64,000 nucleotides of DNA, taken from the NCBI GenBank assembly GCA_028752905.1, contig JAQNBH010000002.1, positions 24,377,059 through 24,441,058 on the forward strand, read 5' to 3'. Numbering within the stretch: position 1 is the first letter of the stretch; each line of letters begins with the position of its first letter. Below are positions 12,359 through 25,733 of the stretch, in pieces. The DNA comes from Cladorhizidae sp. MBARI D1340-BT2 (taxonomy: Eukaryota; Porifera; Demospongiae; Poecilosclerida; Cladorhizidae). Both the position numbers and the translations under genes were made by a program. Below the pieces are notes generated by a model. That model was not told the DNA's origin, did not search any database, and was given only the letters and a program-made list of their open reading frames with translations.

Positions 12359-13566
12359 CTTGATATTTGCCCTAATTTGGTCTATATGTTTCTCATTTTC
12401 CCCCCGAAAATCTTGTTTTTTTGCCGTGAAGCTCATAACTTTTCTACACTTTACCCAAAAAAGATAATTTTTATATCACCGGATAGCTCTTCTAATTATC
12501 TGTCTTTTGTACGTGCCAAAATTTTAAGTACTCTAAGTATTAGCAAGTTATGGTGATTTGAAGTGGTAAGGTTTGGGATCTTTCCTGGCGTTTTCCAGTT
12601 GCCAAAGCGGTGGCCTGCCAGTGAAAACCACTACATTTATTGATAATCTGTTCACATGTTGCAGATAAGGGCCTTCTCTATCAGTTGACAAAATCTGGGA
12701 CTTTGGTCTTGTTAATTAGGGCAGTTATGAATTGTACTCTTACTTGATGCTAAACATGTTCTTGATATTTGCCCTAATTTGGTCTATATGTTTCTCATTT
12801 TCCCCCCGAAAATCTTGTTTTTTTGCCGTGAAGCTCATAACTTTTCTACACTTTACCCAAAAAAGATAATTTTTATATCACCGGATAGCCCTTCTAATTA
12901 TCTGTCTTTTATACGTGCCAAACGTTTGAATACTCTAAGTATTAGCAAGTTATGGTAATTTGAAGTGGTAAGGTTTGGGATTTTTCCTGGCGTTTTCCAG
13001 TTGCCAAAGCGGTGGCCTGCCAGTGAAAAACCACTACATTTATTGATAATCTGTTCACATGTTGCAGATAAGGGCCTTCTCTATCAGTTGACAAAATCTG
13101 GGACTTTGGTCTTGTTAATTAGGGCAGTTATGAATTGTACTCTTACTTGATGCTAAACATGTTCTTGATATTTGCCCTAATTTGGTCTATATGTTTCTCA
13201 TTTTCCCCCCGAAAATCTTGTTTTTTTGCCGTGAAGCTCATAACTTTTCTACACTTTACCCAAAAAAGATAATTTTTATATCACCGGATAGCCCTTCTAA
13301 TTATCTGTCTTTTGTACGTGCCAAAATTTTGAGTACTCTAAGTATTAGCAAGTTATGGTGATTTGAAGTGTTAAGGTTTGTGATTTTTCCTGGCGTTTTC
13401 CAGTTGCCAAAGCGGTGGCCTGCCAGTGAAAAACCACTACATTTATTGATAATCTGTTCACATGTTGCAGATAAGGGCCTTCTCTATCAGTTGACAAAAT
13501 CTGGGACTTTGGTCTTGTTAATTAGGGCAGTTATGAATTGTACTCTTACTTGATGCTAAACATGTT

Positions 13567-14072
13567 AGCTTCGTAGATTATCCACACTTCACTGAATAGA
13601 CTTGTTATACAGCTATTAAGATAGGACTCTCCAAGTGCTCTCTCTTGATACCAAACATCCATATATTCTGCACACTTCACTGTAATGGACTTGCAAGATA
13701 GGTATCTCTCAGTGTTCTCTATCTTGAGCTAAACATGTTAGCTTCATAGATTCTCCACACTTCACTGTATAAACTTGATATATAGCTCTAAAGGTAGACC
13801 TCTCTCTGTTCTCTCTCTTGATACCAAACATCCGTATATTCCGCATACTTCACAGTAATGGACTTGATAGAATCACAAGATAGGTTTCTCTCTGCTCTCT
13901 CTTGATGCTAAATAGATTCTCCACACTTCACTGAATAAACTTGATATATAGCTATTAAGATAGGTCTCTCTCTGTGCTCTCTGTTGATATCAAACATCCA
14001 TAATATTCTGCACACTTTACTGTAATGGACTTGATATGATTCGAATGATAGGTTTCATTATGTGTTCTCTAT
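13567..14072 (+). repeat. B block, forward, GGTAGACC variant
   Basis: Full 506-bp copy. It carries GGTAGACCTC where most copies have GGTAGGCCTC, a change shared only with the block at 16593. Four A monomers (14073-15683) follow. Confidence 0.93.
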
Positions 14073-15683
14073 CTTGATATTTGCCCTAATTTGGTCTATA
14101 TGTTTCTCATTTTCCCCCCGAAAATCTTGTTTTTTTGCCGTGAAGCTCATAACTTTTCTACACTTTACCCAAAAAAGATAATTTTTATATCACCGGATAG
14201 CTCTTCTAATTATCTGTCTTTTGTACGTGCCAAAATTTTGAGTACTCTAAGTATTAGCAAGTTATGGTGATTTGAAGTGTTAAGGTTTGTGATTTTTCCT
14301 GGCGTTTTCCAGTTGCCAAAGCGGTGGCCTGCCAGTGAAAAACCACTACATTTATTGATAATCTGTTCACATGTTGCAGATAAGGGCCTTCTCTATCAGT
14401 TGACAAAATCTGGGACTTTGGTCTTGTTAATTAGGGCAGTTATGAATTGTACTCTTACTTGATGCTAAACATGTTCTTGATATTTGCCCTAATTTGGTCT
14501 ATATGTTTCTCATTTTCCCCCCGAAAATCTTGTTTTTTTGCCGTGAAGCTCATAACTTTTCTACACTTTACCCAAAAAAGATAATTTTTATATCATCGCA
14601 TAGCTCTTCTAATTATCTGTCTTTTGTACGTGCCAAAATTTTAAGTACTCTAAGTATTAGCAAGTTATGGTGATTTGAAGTGGTAAGGTTTGGGATCTTT
14701 CCTGGCGTTTTCCAGTTGCCAAAGCGGTGGCCTGCCAGTGAAAACCACTACATTTATTGATAATCTGTTCACATGTTGCAGATAAGGGCCTTCTCTATCA
14801 GTTGACAAAATCTGGGACTTTGGTCTTGTTAATTAGGGCAGTTATGAATTGTACTCTTACTTGATGCTAAACATGTTCTTGATATTTGCCCTAATTTGGT
14901 CTATATGTTTCTCATTTCCCCCCCGAAAATCTTGTTTTTTTGCCGTGAAGCTCATAACTTTTCTACACTTTACCCAAAAAAGATAATTTTTATATCACCG
15001 AATAGCCCTTCTAATTATCTGTCTTTTGTACGTGCCAAACGTTTGAGTACTCTAAGTATTAGCAAGTTATGGTAATTTGAAGTGTTAAGGTTTGGGATTT
15101 TTCCTGGCGTTTTCCAGTTGCCAAAGCGGTGGCCTGCCAGTGAAAAACCACTACATTTATTGATAATCTGTTCACATGTTGCAGATAAGGGCCTTCTCTA
15201 TCAGTTGACAAAATCTGGGACTTTGGTCTTGTTAATTAGGGCAGTTATGAATTGTACTCTTACTTGATGCTAAACATGTTCTTGATATTTGCCCTAATTT
15301 GGTCTATATGTTTCTCATTTTCCCCCCGAAAATCTTGTTTTTTTGCCGTGAAGCTCATAACTTTTCTACACTTTACCCAAAAAAGATAATTTTTATATCA
15401 CCGGATAGCCCTTCTAATTATCTGTCTTTTGTACGTGCCAAAATTTTGAGTACTCTAAGTATTAGCAAGTTATGGTGATTTGAAGTGTTAAGGTTTGTGA
15501 TTTTTCCTGGCGTTTTCCAGTTGCCAAAGCGGTGGCCTGCCAGTGAAAAACCACTACATTTATTGATAATCTGTTCACATGTTGCAGATAAGGGCCTTCT
15601 CTATCAGTTGACAAAATCTGGGACTTTGGTCTTGTTAATTAGGGCAGTTATGAATTGTACTCTTACTTGATGCTAAACATGTT

Positions 15684-16189
15684 AGCTTCGTAGATTATCC
15701 ACACTTCACTGAATAGACTTGTTATACAGCTATTAAGATAGGACTCTCCAAGTGCTCTCTCTTGATACCAAACATCCATATATTCTGCACACTTCACTGT
15801 AATGGACTTGCAAGATAGGTATCTCTCAGTGTTCTCTATCTTGAGCTAAACATGTTAGCTTCATAGATTCTCCACACTTCACTGTATAAACTTGATATAT
15901 AGCTCTAAAGGTAGGCCTCTCTCTGTTCTCTCTCTTGATACCAAACATCCGTATATTCCGCATACTTCACAGTAATGGACTTGATAGAATCACAAGATAG
16001 GTTTCTCTCTGCTCTCTCTTGATGCTAAATAGATTCTCCACACTTCACTGAATAAACTTGATATATAGCTATTAAGATAGGTCTCTCTCTGTGCTCTCTG
16101 TTGATATCAAACATCCATAATATTCTGCACACTTTACTGTAATGGACTTGATATGATTCGAATGATAGGTTTCATTATGTGTTCTCTAT
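15684..16189 (+). repeat. B block, forward
   Basis: Full 506-bp copy. Only one A monomer (16190-16592) separates it from the next block. Confidence 0.93.
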
Positions 16190-16592
16190 CTTGATATTTG
16201 CCCTAATTTGGTCTATATGTTTCTCATTTTCCCCCCGAAAATCTTGTTTTTTTGCCGTGAAGCTCATAACTTTTCTACACTTTACCCAAAAAAGATAATT
16301 TTTATATCACCGAATAGCCCTTCTAATTATCTGTCTTTTATACGTGCCAAACGTTTGAATACTCTAAGTATTAGCAAGTTATGGTAATTTGAAGTGGTAA
16401 GGTTTGGGATTTTTCCTGGCGTTTTCCAGTTGCCAAAGCGGTGGCCTGCCAGTGAAAAACCACTACATTTATTGATAATCTGTTCACATGTTGCAGATAA
16501 GGGCCTTCTCTATCAGTTGACAAAATCTGGGACTTTGGTCTTGTTAATTAGGGCAGTTATGAATTGTACTCTTACTTGATGCTAAACATGTT

Positions 16593-17098
16593 AGCTTCGT
16601 AGATTATCCACACTTCACTGAATAGACTTGTTATACAGCTATTAAGATAGGACTCTCCAAGTGCTCTCTCTTGATACCAAACATCCATATATTCTGCACA
16701 CTTCACTGTAATGGACTTGCAAGATAGGTATCTCTCAGTGTTCTCTATCTTGAGCTAAACATGTTAGCTTCATAGATTCTCCACACTTCACTGTATAAAC
16801 TTGATATATAGCTCTAAAGGTAGACCTCTCTCTGTTCTCTCTCTTGATACCAAACATCCGTATATTCCGCATACTTCACAGTAATGGACTTGATAGAATC
16901 ACAAGATAGGTTTCTCTCTGCTCTCTCTTGATGCTAAATAGATTCTCCACACTTCACTGAATAAACTTGATATATAGCTATTAAGATAGGTCTCTCTCTG
17001 TGCTCTCTGTTGATATCAAACATCCATAATATTCTGCACACTTTACTGTAATGGACTTGATATGATTCGAATGATAGGTTTCATTATGTGTTCTCTAT
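16593..17098 (+). repeat. B block, forward, last before the orientation switch
   Basis: Full 506-bp copy with the GGTAGACC variant. The A monomer after it (17099-17303) stops after 205 bp at the switch point. Confidence 0.93.
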
Positions 17099-17295
17099 CT
17101 TGATATTTGCCCTAATTTGGTCTATATGTTTCGCATTTTCCCCCCGAAAATCTTGTTTTTTTGCCGTGAAGCTCATAACTTTTCTACACTTTACCCAAAA
17201 AAGATAATTTTTATATCACCGGATAGCCCTTCTAATTATCTGTCTTTTGTACGTGCCAAAATTTTGAGTACTCTAAGTATTAGCAAGTTATGGTG

Positions 17296-17311
17296 ATTTG
17301 AAGATTTGAAT
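17296..17311. other. Orientation switch of the satellite array
   Basis: Forward A sequence is intact up to GATTTGAAG (17303). Reverse-complement A sequence begins at AATTAACAAGACC (17309). The heptamer ATTTGAA occurs at 17296-17302 and again at 17304-17310, so the joint looks like a short duplication with microhomology at AA. The two arms break at different places in the monomer, so the joint is not a simple palindrome. It could be a true inversion or fold-back, or an assembly join. Confidence 0.9.
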
Positions 17312-17665
17312 TAACAAGACCAAAGTCCCAGATTTTGTCAACTGATAGAGAAGGCCCTTTGCAACATGTCAACAGATTATCAATAAATGTAGTGGTTTTT
17401 CACTGGCAGGCCACCGCTTTGGCAACTGGAAAACGCCAGGAAAGATCGCAAACCTTACCACTTCAAATCACCATAACTTGCTAATACTTAGAGTACTCAA
17501 AATTTTGGCACGTATAAAAGACAGATAATTAGAAGGGCTATCCGATGATATAAAAATTTTCTTTTTTGGGTAAAGTGTAGAAAAGTTATGAGCTTTACGG
17601 CAAAATAACAAGATTTTTTGGGGGAAAATGAGAAACATATAGACCAAATTAGGGCAAATATCAAG
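17311..17665 (-). repeat. Diverged partial A monomer at the array switch
   Basis: This copy is visibly more diverged than others. It lacks ATCT in the usual CCCTTATCTGCAAC, has CATGTCAACAG for CATGTGAACAG, GATCGCAAACC for GATCCCAAACC, AAATTTTCTTTT for AAATTATCTTTT, and a disturbed G/A tract (GATTTTTTGGGGG). Divergence at an array edge or junction is common in satellites, because exchange homogenises internal copies first. Confidence 0.88.
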
Positions 17666-18009
17666 ATAGAGAACACATAATGAAACCTATCATTCGAATC
17701 ATATCAAGTCCATTACAGTGAAGTGTGCAGAATAATTATTATGGATGTTTGATATCAACAGAGAGCACAGAGAGAGACCTATCTTAATAGCTATATATCA
17801 AGTTTATACAGTGAAGTGTGGAGAATCTATGAAGCTAACATGTTTAGCTCAAGATAGAGAACACTGAGAGATACCTATCTTGCAAGTCCATTACAGTGAA
17901 GTGTGCAGAATATATGGATGTTTGGTATCAAGAGAGAGCACTTGGAGAGTCCTATCTTAATAGCTGTATAACAAGTCTATTCAGTGAAGTGTGGATAATC
18001 TACGAAGCT
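17666..18009 (-). repeat. Shortened B block (344 bp) next to the switch
   Basis: One internal repeat of about 162 bp is missing. The third sub-repeat runs directly into the second, so four of the six 85-bp units remain. It also has the insertion-like AATAATTATTATGG where others have AATATTATGG. Two A monomers (18010-18814) follow. Confidence 0.9.
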
Positions 18010-18814
18010 AACATGTTTAGCATCAAGTAAGAGTACAATTCATAACTGCCCTAATTAACAAGACCAAAGTCCCAGATTTTGTCAACTGATAGAGAAGGCC
18101 CTTATCTGCAACATGTGAACAGATTATCAATAAATGTAGTGGTTTTTCACTGGCAGGCCACCGCTTTGGCAACTGGAAAACGCCAGGAAAAATCCCAAAC
18201 CTTACCACTTCAAATTACCATAACTTGCTAATACTTAGGGTACTCAAACTTTTGGCACGTATAAAAGACAGATAATTAGAAGGGCTATTCGGTGATATAA
18301 AAATTATCTTTTTTGGGTAAAGTGTAGAAAAGTTATGAGCTTCACGGCAAAAAAACAAGATTTTCGGGGGGAAAATGAGAAACATATAGACCAAATTAGG
18401 GCAAATATCAAGAACATGTTTAGCATCAAGTAAGAGTACAATTCATAACTGCCCTAATTAACAAGACCAAAGTCCCAGATTTTGTCAACTGATAGAGAAG
18501 GCCCTTATCTGCAACATGTGAACAGATTATCAATAAATGTAGTGGTTTTCACTGGCAGGCCACCGCTTTGGCAACTGGAAAACGCCAGGAAAGATCCCAA
18601 ACCTTACCACTTCAAATCACCATAACTAGCTAATACTTAGAGTACTTAAAATTTTGGCACGTACAAAAGACAGATAATTAGAAGAGCTATCCGGTGATAT
18701 AAAAATTATCTTTTTTGGGTAAAGTGTAGAAAAGTTATGAGCTTCACGGCAAAAAAACAAGATTTTCGGGGGGGAAATGAGAAACATATAGACCAAATTA
18801 GGGCAAATATCAAG

Positions 18815-19310
18815 ATAGAGAACACATAATGAAACCTATCATTCGAATCATATCAAGTCCATTACAGTAAAGTGTGCAGAATATTATGGATGTTTGATAT
18901 CAACAGAGAGCACAGAGAGAGACCTATCTTAATCAAGTTTATTCAGTGAAGTGTGGAGAATCTATTTAGCATCAAGAGAGAGCAGAGAGAAACCTATCTT
19001 GTGATTCTATCAAGTCCATTACTGTGAAGTATGCGGAATATACGGATGTTTGGTATCAAGAGAGAGAACAGAGAGAGGCCTACCTTTAGAGCTATATATC
19101 AAGTTTATACAGTGAAGTGTGGAGAATCTATGAAGCTAACATGTTTAGCTCAAGATAGAGAACACTGAGAGATACCTATCTTGCAAGTCCATTACAGTGA
19201 AGTGTGCAGAATATATGGATGTTTGGTATCAAGAGAGAGCACTTGGAGAGTCCTATCTTAATAGCTGTATAACAAGTCTATTCAGTAAAGTGTGGATAAT
19301 CTACGAAGCT
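18815..19310 (-). repeat. B block, reverse, 496-bp deletion form
   Basis: It lacks the 10 bp AGCTATATAT (reads CTTAATCAAG for CTTAATAGCTATATATCAAG). It also has TTCAGTAAAGTGTGG near its right end. Two A monomers (19311-20115) follow. Confidence 0.92.
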
Positions 19311-20115
19311 AACATGTTTAGCATCAAGTAAGAGTACAATTCATAACTGCCCTAATTAACAAGACCAAAGTCCCAGATTTTGTCAACTGATAGAGAAGGC
19401 CCTTATCTGCAACATGTGAACAGATTATCAATAAATGTAGTGGTTTTTCACTGGCAGGCCACCGCTTTGGCAACTGGAAAACGCCAGGAAAAATCCTAAA
19501 CCTTACCACTTCAAATTACCATAACTTGCTAATACTTAGAGTACTCAAACTTTTGGCACGTATAAAAGACAGATAATTAGAAGGGCTATTTGGTGATATA
19601 AAAATTATCTTTTTTGGGTAAAGTGTAGAAAAGTTATGAGCTTCACGGCAAAAAAACAAGATTTTCGGGGGGAAAATGAGAAACATATAGACCAAATTAG
19701 GGCAAATATCAAGAACATGTTTAGCATCAAGTAAGAGTACAATTCATAACTGCCCTAATTAACAAGACCAAAGTCCCAGATTTTGTCAACTGATAGAGAA
19801 GGCCCTTATCTGCAACATGTGAACAGATTATCAATAAATGTAGTGGTTTTCACTGGCAGGCCACCGCTTTGGCAACTGGAAAACGCCAGGAAAGATCCCA
19901 AACCTTACCACTTCAAATCACCATAACTTGCTAATACTTAGAGTACTTAAAATTTTGGCACGTACAAAAGACAGATAATTAGAAGAGCTATCCGGTGATA
20001 TAAAAATTATCTTTTTTGGGTAAAGTGTAGAAAAGTTATGAGCTTCACGGCAAAAAAACAAGATTTTCGGGGGGAAAATGAGAAACATATAGACCAAATT
20101 AGGGCAAATATCAAG

Positions 20116-20611
20116 ATAGAGAACACATAATGAAACCTATCATTCGAATCATATCAATTCCATTACAGTAAAGTGTGCAGAATATTATGGATGTTTGATA
20201 TCAACAGAGAGCACAGAGAGAGACCTATCTTAATCAAGTTTATTCAGTGAAGTGTGGAGAATCTATTTAGCATCAAGAGAGAGCAGAGAGAAACCTATCT
20301 TGTGATTCTATCAAGTCCATTACTGTGAAGTATGCGGAATATACGGATGTTTGGTATCAAGAGAGAGAACAGAGAGAGGCCTACCTTTAGAGCTATATAT
20401 CAAGTTTATACAGTGAAGTGTGGAGAATCTATGAAGCTAACATGTTTAGCTCAAGATAGAGAACACTGAGAGATACCTATCTTGCAAGTCCATTACAGTG
20501 AAGTGTGCAGAATATATGGATGTTTGGTATCAAGAGAGAGCACTTGGAGAGTCCTATCTTAATAGCTGTATAACAAGTCTATTCAGTGAAGTGTGGATAA
20601 TCTACGAAGCT
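20116..20611 (-). repeat. B block, reverse, 496-bp deletion form
   Basis: Same 10-bp deletion, plus TCAATTCCATTACAG in place of TCAAGTCCATTACAG. Two A monomers (20612-21416) follow. Confidence 0.92.
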
Positions 20612-21416
20612 AACATGTTTAGCATCAAGTAAGAGTACAATTCATAACTGCCCTAATTAACAAGACCAAAGTCCCAGATTTTGTCAACTGATAGAGAAGG
20701 CCCTTATCTGCAACATGTGAACAGATTATCAATAAATGTAGTGGTTTTTCACTGGCAGGCCACCGCTTTGGCAACTGGAAAACGCCAGGAAAAATCACAA
20801 ACCTTAACACTTCAAATCACCATAACTTGCTAATACTTAGAGTACTCAAACTTTTGGCACGTATAAAAGACAGATAATTAGAAGGGCTATTTGGTGATAT
20901 AAAAATTATCTTTTTTGGGTAAAGTGTAGAAATGTTATGAGCTTCACGGCAAAAAAACAAGATTTTCGGGGGGAAAATGAGAAACATATAGACCAAATTA
21001 GGGCAAATATCAAGAACATGTTTAGCATCAAGTAAGAGTACAATTCATAACTGCCCTAATTAACAAGACCAAAGTCCCAGATTTTGTCAACTGATAGAGA
21101 AGGCCCTTATCTGCAACATGTGAACAGATTATCAATAAATGTAGTGGTTTTCACTGGCAGGCCACCGCTTTGGCAACTGGAAAACGCCAGGAAAGATCCC
21201 AAACCTTACCACTTCAAATCACCATAACTTGCTAATACTTAGAGTACTTAAAATTTTGGCACGTACAAAAGACAGATAATTAGAAGAGCTATCCGGTGAT
21301 ATAAAAATTATCTTTTTTGGGTAAAGTGTAGAAAAGTTATGAGCTTCACGGCAAAAAAACAAGATTTTCGGGGGGAAAATGAGAAACATATAGACCAAAT
21401 TAGGGCAAATATCAAG

Positions 21417-21912
21417 ATAGAGAACACATAATGAAACCTATCATTCGAATCATATCAATTCCATTACAGTAAAGTGTGCAGAATATTATGGATGTTTGAT
21501 ATCAACAGAGAGCACAGAGAGAGACCTATCTTAATCAAGTTTATTCAGTGAAGTGTGGAGAATCTATTTAGCATCAAGAGAGAGCAGAGAGAAACCTATC
21601 TTGTGATTCTATCAAGTCCATTACTGTGAAGTATGCGGAATATACGGATGTTTGGTATCAAGAGAGAGAACAGAGAGAGGCCTACCTTTAGAGCTATATA
21701 TCAAGTTTATACAGTGAAGTGTGGAGAATCTATGAAGCTAACATGTTTAGCTCAAGATAGAGAACACTGAGAGATACCTATCTTGCAAGTCCATTACAGT
21801 GAAGTGTGCAGAATATATGGATGTTTGGTATCAAGAGAGAGCACTTGGAGAGTCCTATCTTAATAGCTGTATAACAAGTCTATTCAGTGAAGTGTGGATA
21901 ATCTACGAAGCT
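21417..21912 (-). repeat. B block, reverse, 496-bp deletion form
   Basis: Carries both the deletion and the TCAATTCC variant, like the block at 20116. Two A monomers (21913-22718) follow. Confidence 0.92.
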
Positions 21913-22718
21913 AACATGTTTAGCATCAAGTAAGAGTACAATTCATAACTGCCCTAATTAACAAGACCAAAGTCCCAGATTTTGTCAACTGATAGAGAAG
22001 GCCCTTATCTGCAACATGTGAACAGATTATCAATAAATGTAGTGGTTTTTCACTGGCAGGCCACCGCTTTGGCAACTGGAAAACGCCAGGAAAAATCACA
22101 AACCTTAACACTTCAAATCACCATAACTTGCTAATACTTAGAGTACTCAAAATTTTGGCACGTACAAAAGACAGATAATTAGAAGGGCTATCCGGTGATA
22201 TAAAAATTATCTTTTTTGGGTAAAGTGTAGAAAAGTTATGAGCTTCACGGCAAAAAAACAAGATTTTCAGGGGGAAAATGAGAAACATATAGACCAAATT
22301 AGGGCAAATATCAAGAACATGTTTAGCATCAAGTAAGAGTACAATTCATAACTGCCCTAATTAACAAGACCAAAGTCCCAGATTTTGTCAACTGATAGAG
22401 AAGGCCCTTATCTGCAACATGTGAACAGATTATCAATAAATGTAGTGGTTTTTCACTGGCAGGCCACCGCTTTGGCAACTGGAAAACGCCAGGAAAGATC
22501 CCAAACCTTACCACTTCAAATCACCATAACTTGCTAATACTTAGAGTACTTAAAATTTTGGCACGTACAAAAGACAGATAATTAGAAGAGCTATCCGGTG
22601 ATATAAAAATTATCTTTTTTGGGTAAAGTGTAGAAAAGTTATGAGCTTCACGGCAAAAAAACAAGATTTTCGGGGGGAAAATGAGAAACATATAGACCAA
22701 ATTAGGGCAAATATCAAG

Positions 22719-23224
22719 ATAGAGAACACATAATGAAACCTATCATTCGAATCATATCAAGTCCATTACAGTAAAGTGTGCAGAATATTATGGATGTTTG
22801 ATATCAACAGAGAGCACAGAGAGAGACCTATCTTAATAGCTATATATCAAGTTTATTCAGTGAAGTGTGGAGAATCTATTTAGCATCAAGAGAGAGCAGA
22901 GAGAAACCTATCTTGTGATTCTATCAAGTCCATTACTGTGAAGTATGCGGAATATACGGATGTTTGGTATCAAGAGAGAGAACAGAGAGAGGCCTACCTT
23001 TAGAGCTATATATCAAGTTTATACAGTGAAGTGTGGAGAATCTATGAAGCTAACATGTTTAGCTCAAGATAGAGAACACTGAGAGATACCTATCTTGCAA
23101 GTCCATTACAGTGAAGTGTGCAGAATATATGGATGTTTGGTATCAAGAGAGAGCACTTGGAGAGTCCTATCTTAATAGCTGTATAACAAGTCTATTCAGT
23201 GAAGTGTGGATAATCTACGAAGCT
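22719..23224 (-). repeat. B block, reverse
   Basis: Full-length 506-bp form between deletion-form neighbours. Two A monomers (23225-24029) follow. Confidence 0.92.
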
Positions 23225-24029
23225 AACATGTTTAGCATCAAGTAAGAGTACAATTCATAACTGCCCTAATTAACAAGACCAAAGTCCCAGATTTTGTCAA
23301 CTGATAGAGAAGGCCCTTATCTGCAACATGTGAACAGATTATCAATAAATGTAGTGGTTTTTCACTGGCAGGCCACCGCTTTGGCAACTGGAAAACGCCA
23401 GGAAAAATCACAAACCTTAACACTTCAAATCACCATAACTTACTAATACTTAGAGTACTCAAAATTTTGGCACGTACAAAAGACAGATAATTAGAAGGGC
23501 TATCCGGTGATATAAAAATTATCTTTTTGGGGTAAAGTGTAGAAAAGTTATGAGCTTCACGGCAAAAAAACAAGATTTTCGGGGGGGAAATGAGAAACAT
23601 ATAGACCAAATTAGGGCAAATATCAAGAACATGTTTAGCATCAAGTAAGAGTACAATTCATAACTGCCCTAATTAACAAGACCAAAGTCCCAGATTTTGT
23701 CAACTGATAGAGAAGGCCCTTATCTGCAACATGTGAACAGATTATCAATAAATGTAGTGGTTTTCACTGGCAGGCCACCGCTTTGGCAACTGGAAAACGC
23801 CAGGAAAGATCCCAAACCTTACCACTTCAAATCACCATAACTTGCTAATACTTAGAGTACTTAAAATTTTGGCACGTACAAAAGACAGATAATTAGAAGA
23901 GCTATCCGGTGATATAAAAATTATCTTTTTTGGGTAAAGTGTAGAAAAGTTATGAGCTTCACGGCAAAAAAACAAGATTTTCGGGGGGAAAATGAGAAAC
24001 ATATAGACCAAATTAGGGCAAATATCAAG

Positions 24030-24525
24030 ATAGAGAACACATAATGAAACCTATCATTCGAATCATATCAATTCCATTACAGTAAAGTGTGCAGAATATT
24101 ATGGATGTTTGATATCAACAGAGAGCACAGAGAGAGACCTATCTTAATCAAGTTTATTCAGTGAAGTGTGGAGAATCTATTTAGCATCAAGAGAGAGCAG
24201 AGAGAAACCTATCTTGTGATTCTATCAAGTCCATTACTGTGAAGTATGCGGAATATACGGATGTTTGGTATCAAGAGAGAGAACAGAGAGAGGCCTACCT
24301 TTAGAGCTATATATCAAGTTTATACAGTGAAGTGTGGAGAATCTATGAAGCTAACATGTTTAGCTCAAGATAGAGAACACTGAGAGATACCTATCTTGCA
24401 AGTCCATTACAGTGAAGTGTGCAGAATATATGGATGTTTGGTATCAAGAGAGAGCACTTGGAGAGTCCTATCTTAATAGCTGTATAACAAGTCTATTCAG
24501 TGAAGTGTGGATAATCTACGAAGCT
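24030..24525 (-). repeat. B block, reverse, 496-bp deletion form
   Basis: Last of the four deletion-form copies, again with TCAATTCC. Three A monomers (24526-25733) follow. Confidence 0.92.
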
Positions 24526-25733
24526 AACATGTTTAGCATCAAGTAAGAGTACAATTCATAACTGCCCTAATTAACAAGACCAAAGTCCCAGATTTTGTCA
24601 ACTGATAGAGAAGGCCCTTATCTGCAACATGTGAACAGATTATCAATAAATGTAGTGGTTTTTCACTGGCAGGCCACCGCTTTGGCAACTGGAAAACGCC
24701 AGGAAAAATCACAAACCTTAACACTTCAAATCACCATAACTTGCTAATACTTAGAGTACTCAAAATTTTGGCACGTACAAAAGACAGATAATTAGAAGGG
24801 CTATCCGGTGATATAAAAATTATCTTTTTTGGGTAAAGTGTAGAAAAGTTATGAGCTTCACGGCAAAAAAACAAGATTTTCAGGGGGAAAATGAGAAACA
24901 TATAGACCAAATTAGGGCAAATATCAAGAACATGTTTAGCATCAAGTAAGAGTACAATTCATAACTGCCCTAATTAACAAGACCAAAGTCCCAGATTTTG
25001 TCAACTGATAGAGAAGGCCCTTATCTGCAACATGTGAACAGATTATCAATAAATGTAGTGGTTTTTCACTGGCAGGCCACCGCTTTGGCAACTGGAAAAC
25101 GCCAGGAAAGATCCCAAACCTTACCACTTCAAATCACCATAACTTGCTAATACTTAGAGTACTTAAAATTTTGGCACGTACAAAAGACAGATAATTAGAA
25201 GAGCTATCCGGTGATATAAAAATTATCTTTTTTGGGTAAAGTGTAGAAAAGTTATGAGCTTCACGGCAAAAAAACAAGATTTTCGGGGGGAAAATGAGAA
25301 ACATATAGACCAAATTAGGGCAAATATCAAGAACATGTTTAGCATCAAGTAAGAGTACAATTCATAACTGCCCTAATTAACAAGACCAAAGTCCCAGATT
25401 TTGTCAACTGATAGAGAAGGCCCTTATCTGCAACATGTGAACAGATTATCAATAAATGTAGTGGTTTTCACTGGCAGGCCACCGCTTTGGCAACTGGAAA
25501 ACGCCAGGAAAGATCCCAAACCTTACCACTTCAAATCACCATAACTTGCTAATACTTAGAGTACTTAAAATTTTGGCACGTACAAAAGACAGATAATTAG
25601 AAGAGCTATCCGGTGATATAAAAATTATCTTTTTTGGGTAAAGTGTAGAAAAGTTATGAGCTTCACGGCAAAAAAACAAGATTTTCGGGGGGAAAATGAG
25701 AAACATATAGACCAAATTAGGGCAAATATCAAG

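Larger units (their letters stand above)
1..17303 (+). repeat. Satellite array, forward orientation (A monomers and B blocks)
   Basis: This is an uninterrupted tandem array. It opens with a partial A monomer (1-167). Twelve complete A monomers follow (168-4997), with no B block. After that, eight B blocks are separated by runs of 4, 2, 3, 3, 3, 4 and 1 A monomers, and the array ends in a truncated A copy (17099-17303). B-to-B spacing is 2116, 1311, 1714, 1714, 1714, 2117 and 909 bp, which equals 506 plus whole A monomers. The sequence is AT-rich. I see no gene here: the recurrent 61-codon open frame starts at GTG, not ATG, and is broken in every 402-bp monomer. Pericentromeric or other heterochromatic location is an inference only. 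Confidence 0.97.

Noticed and set aside
17666..18009. CRISPR array, because of regularly spaced repeats
   Set aside because: There are no short identical repeats with unique spacers. The intervals are themselves diverged repeat units, and the genome is eukaryotic.
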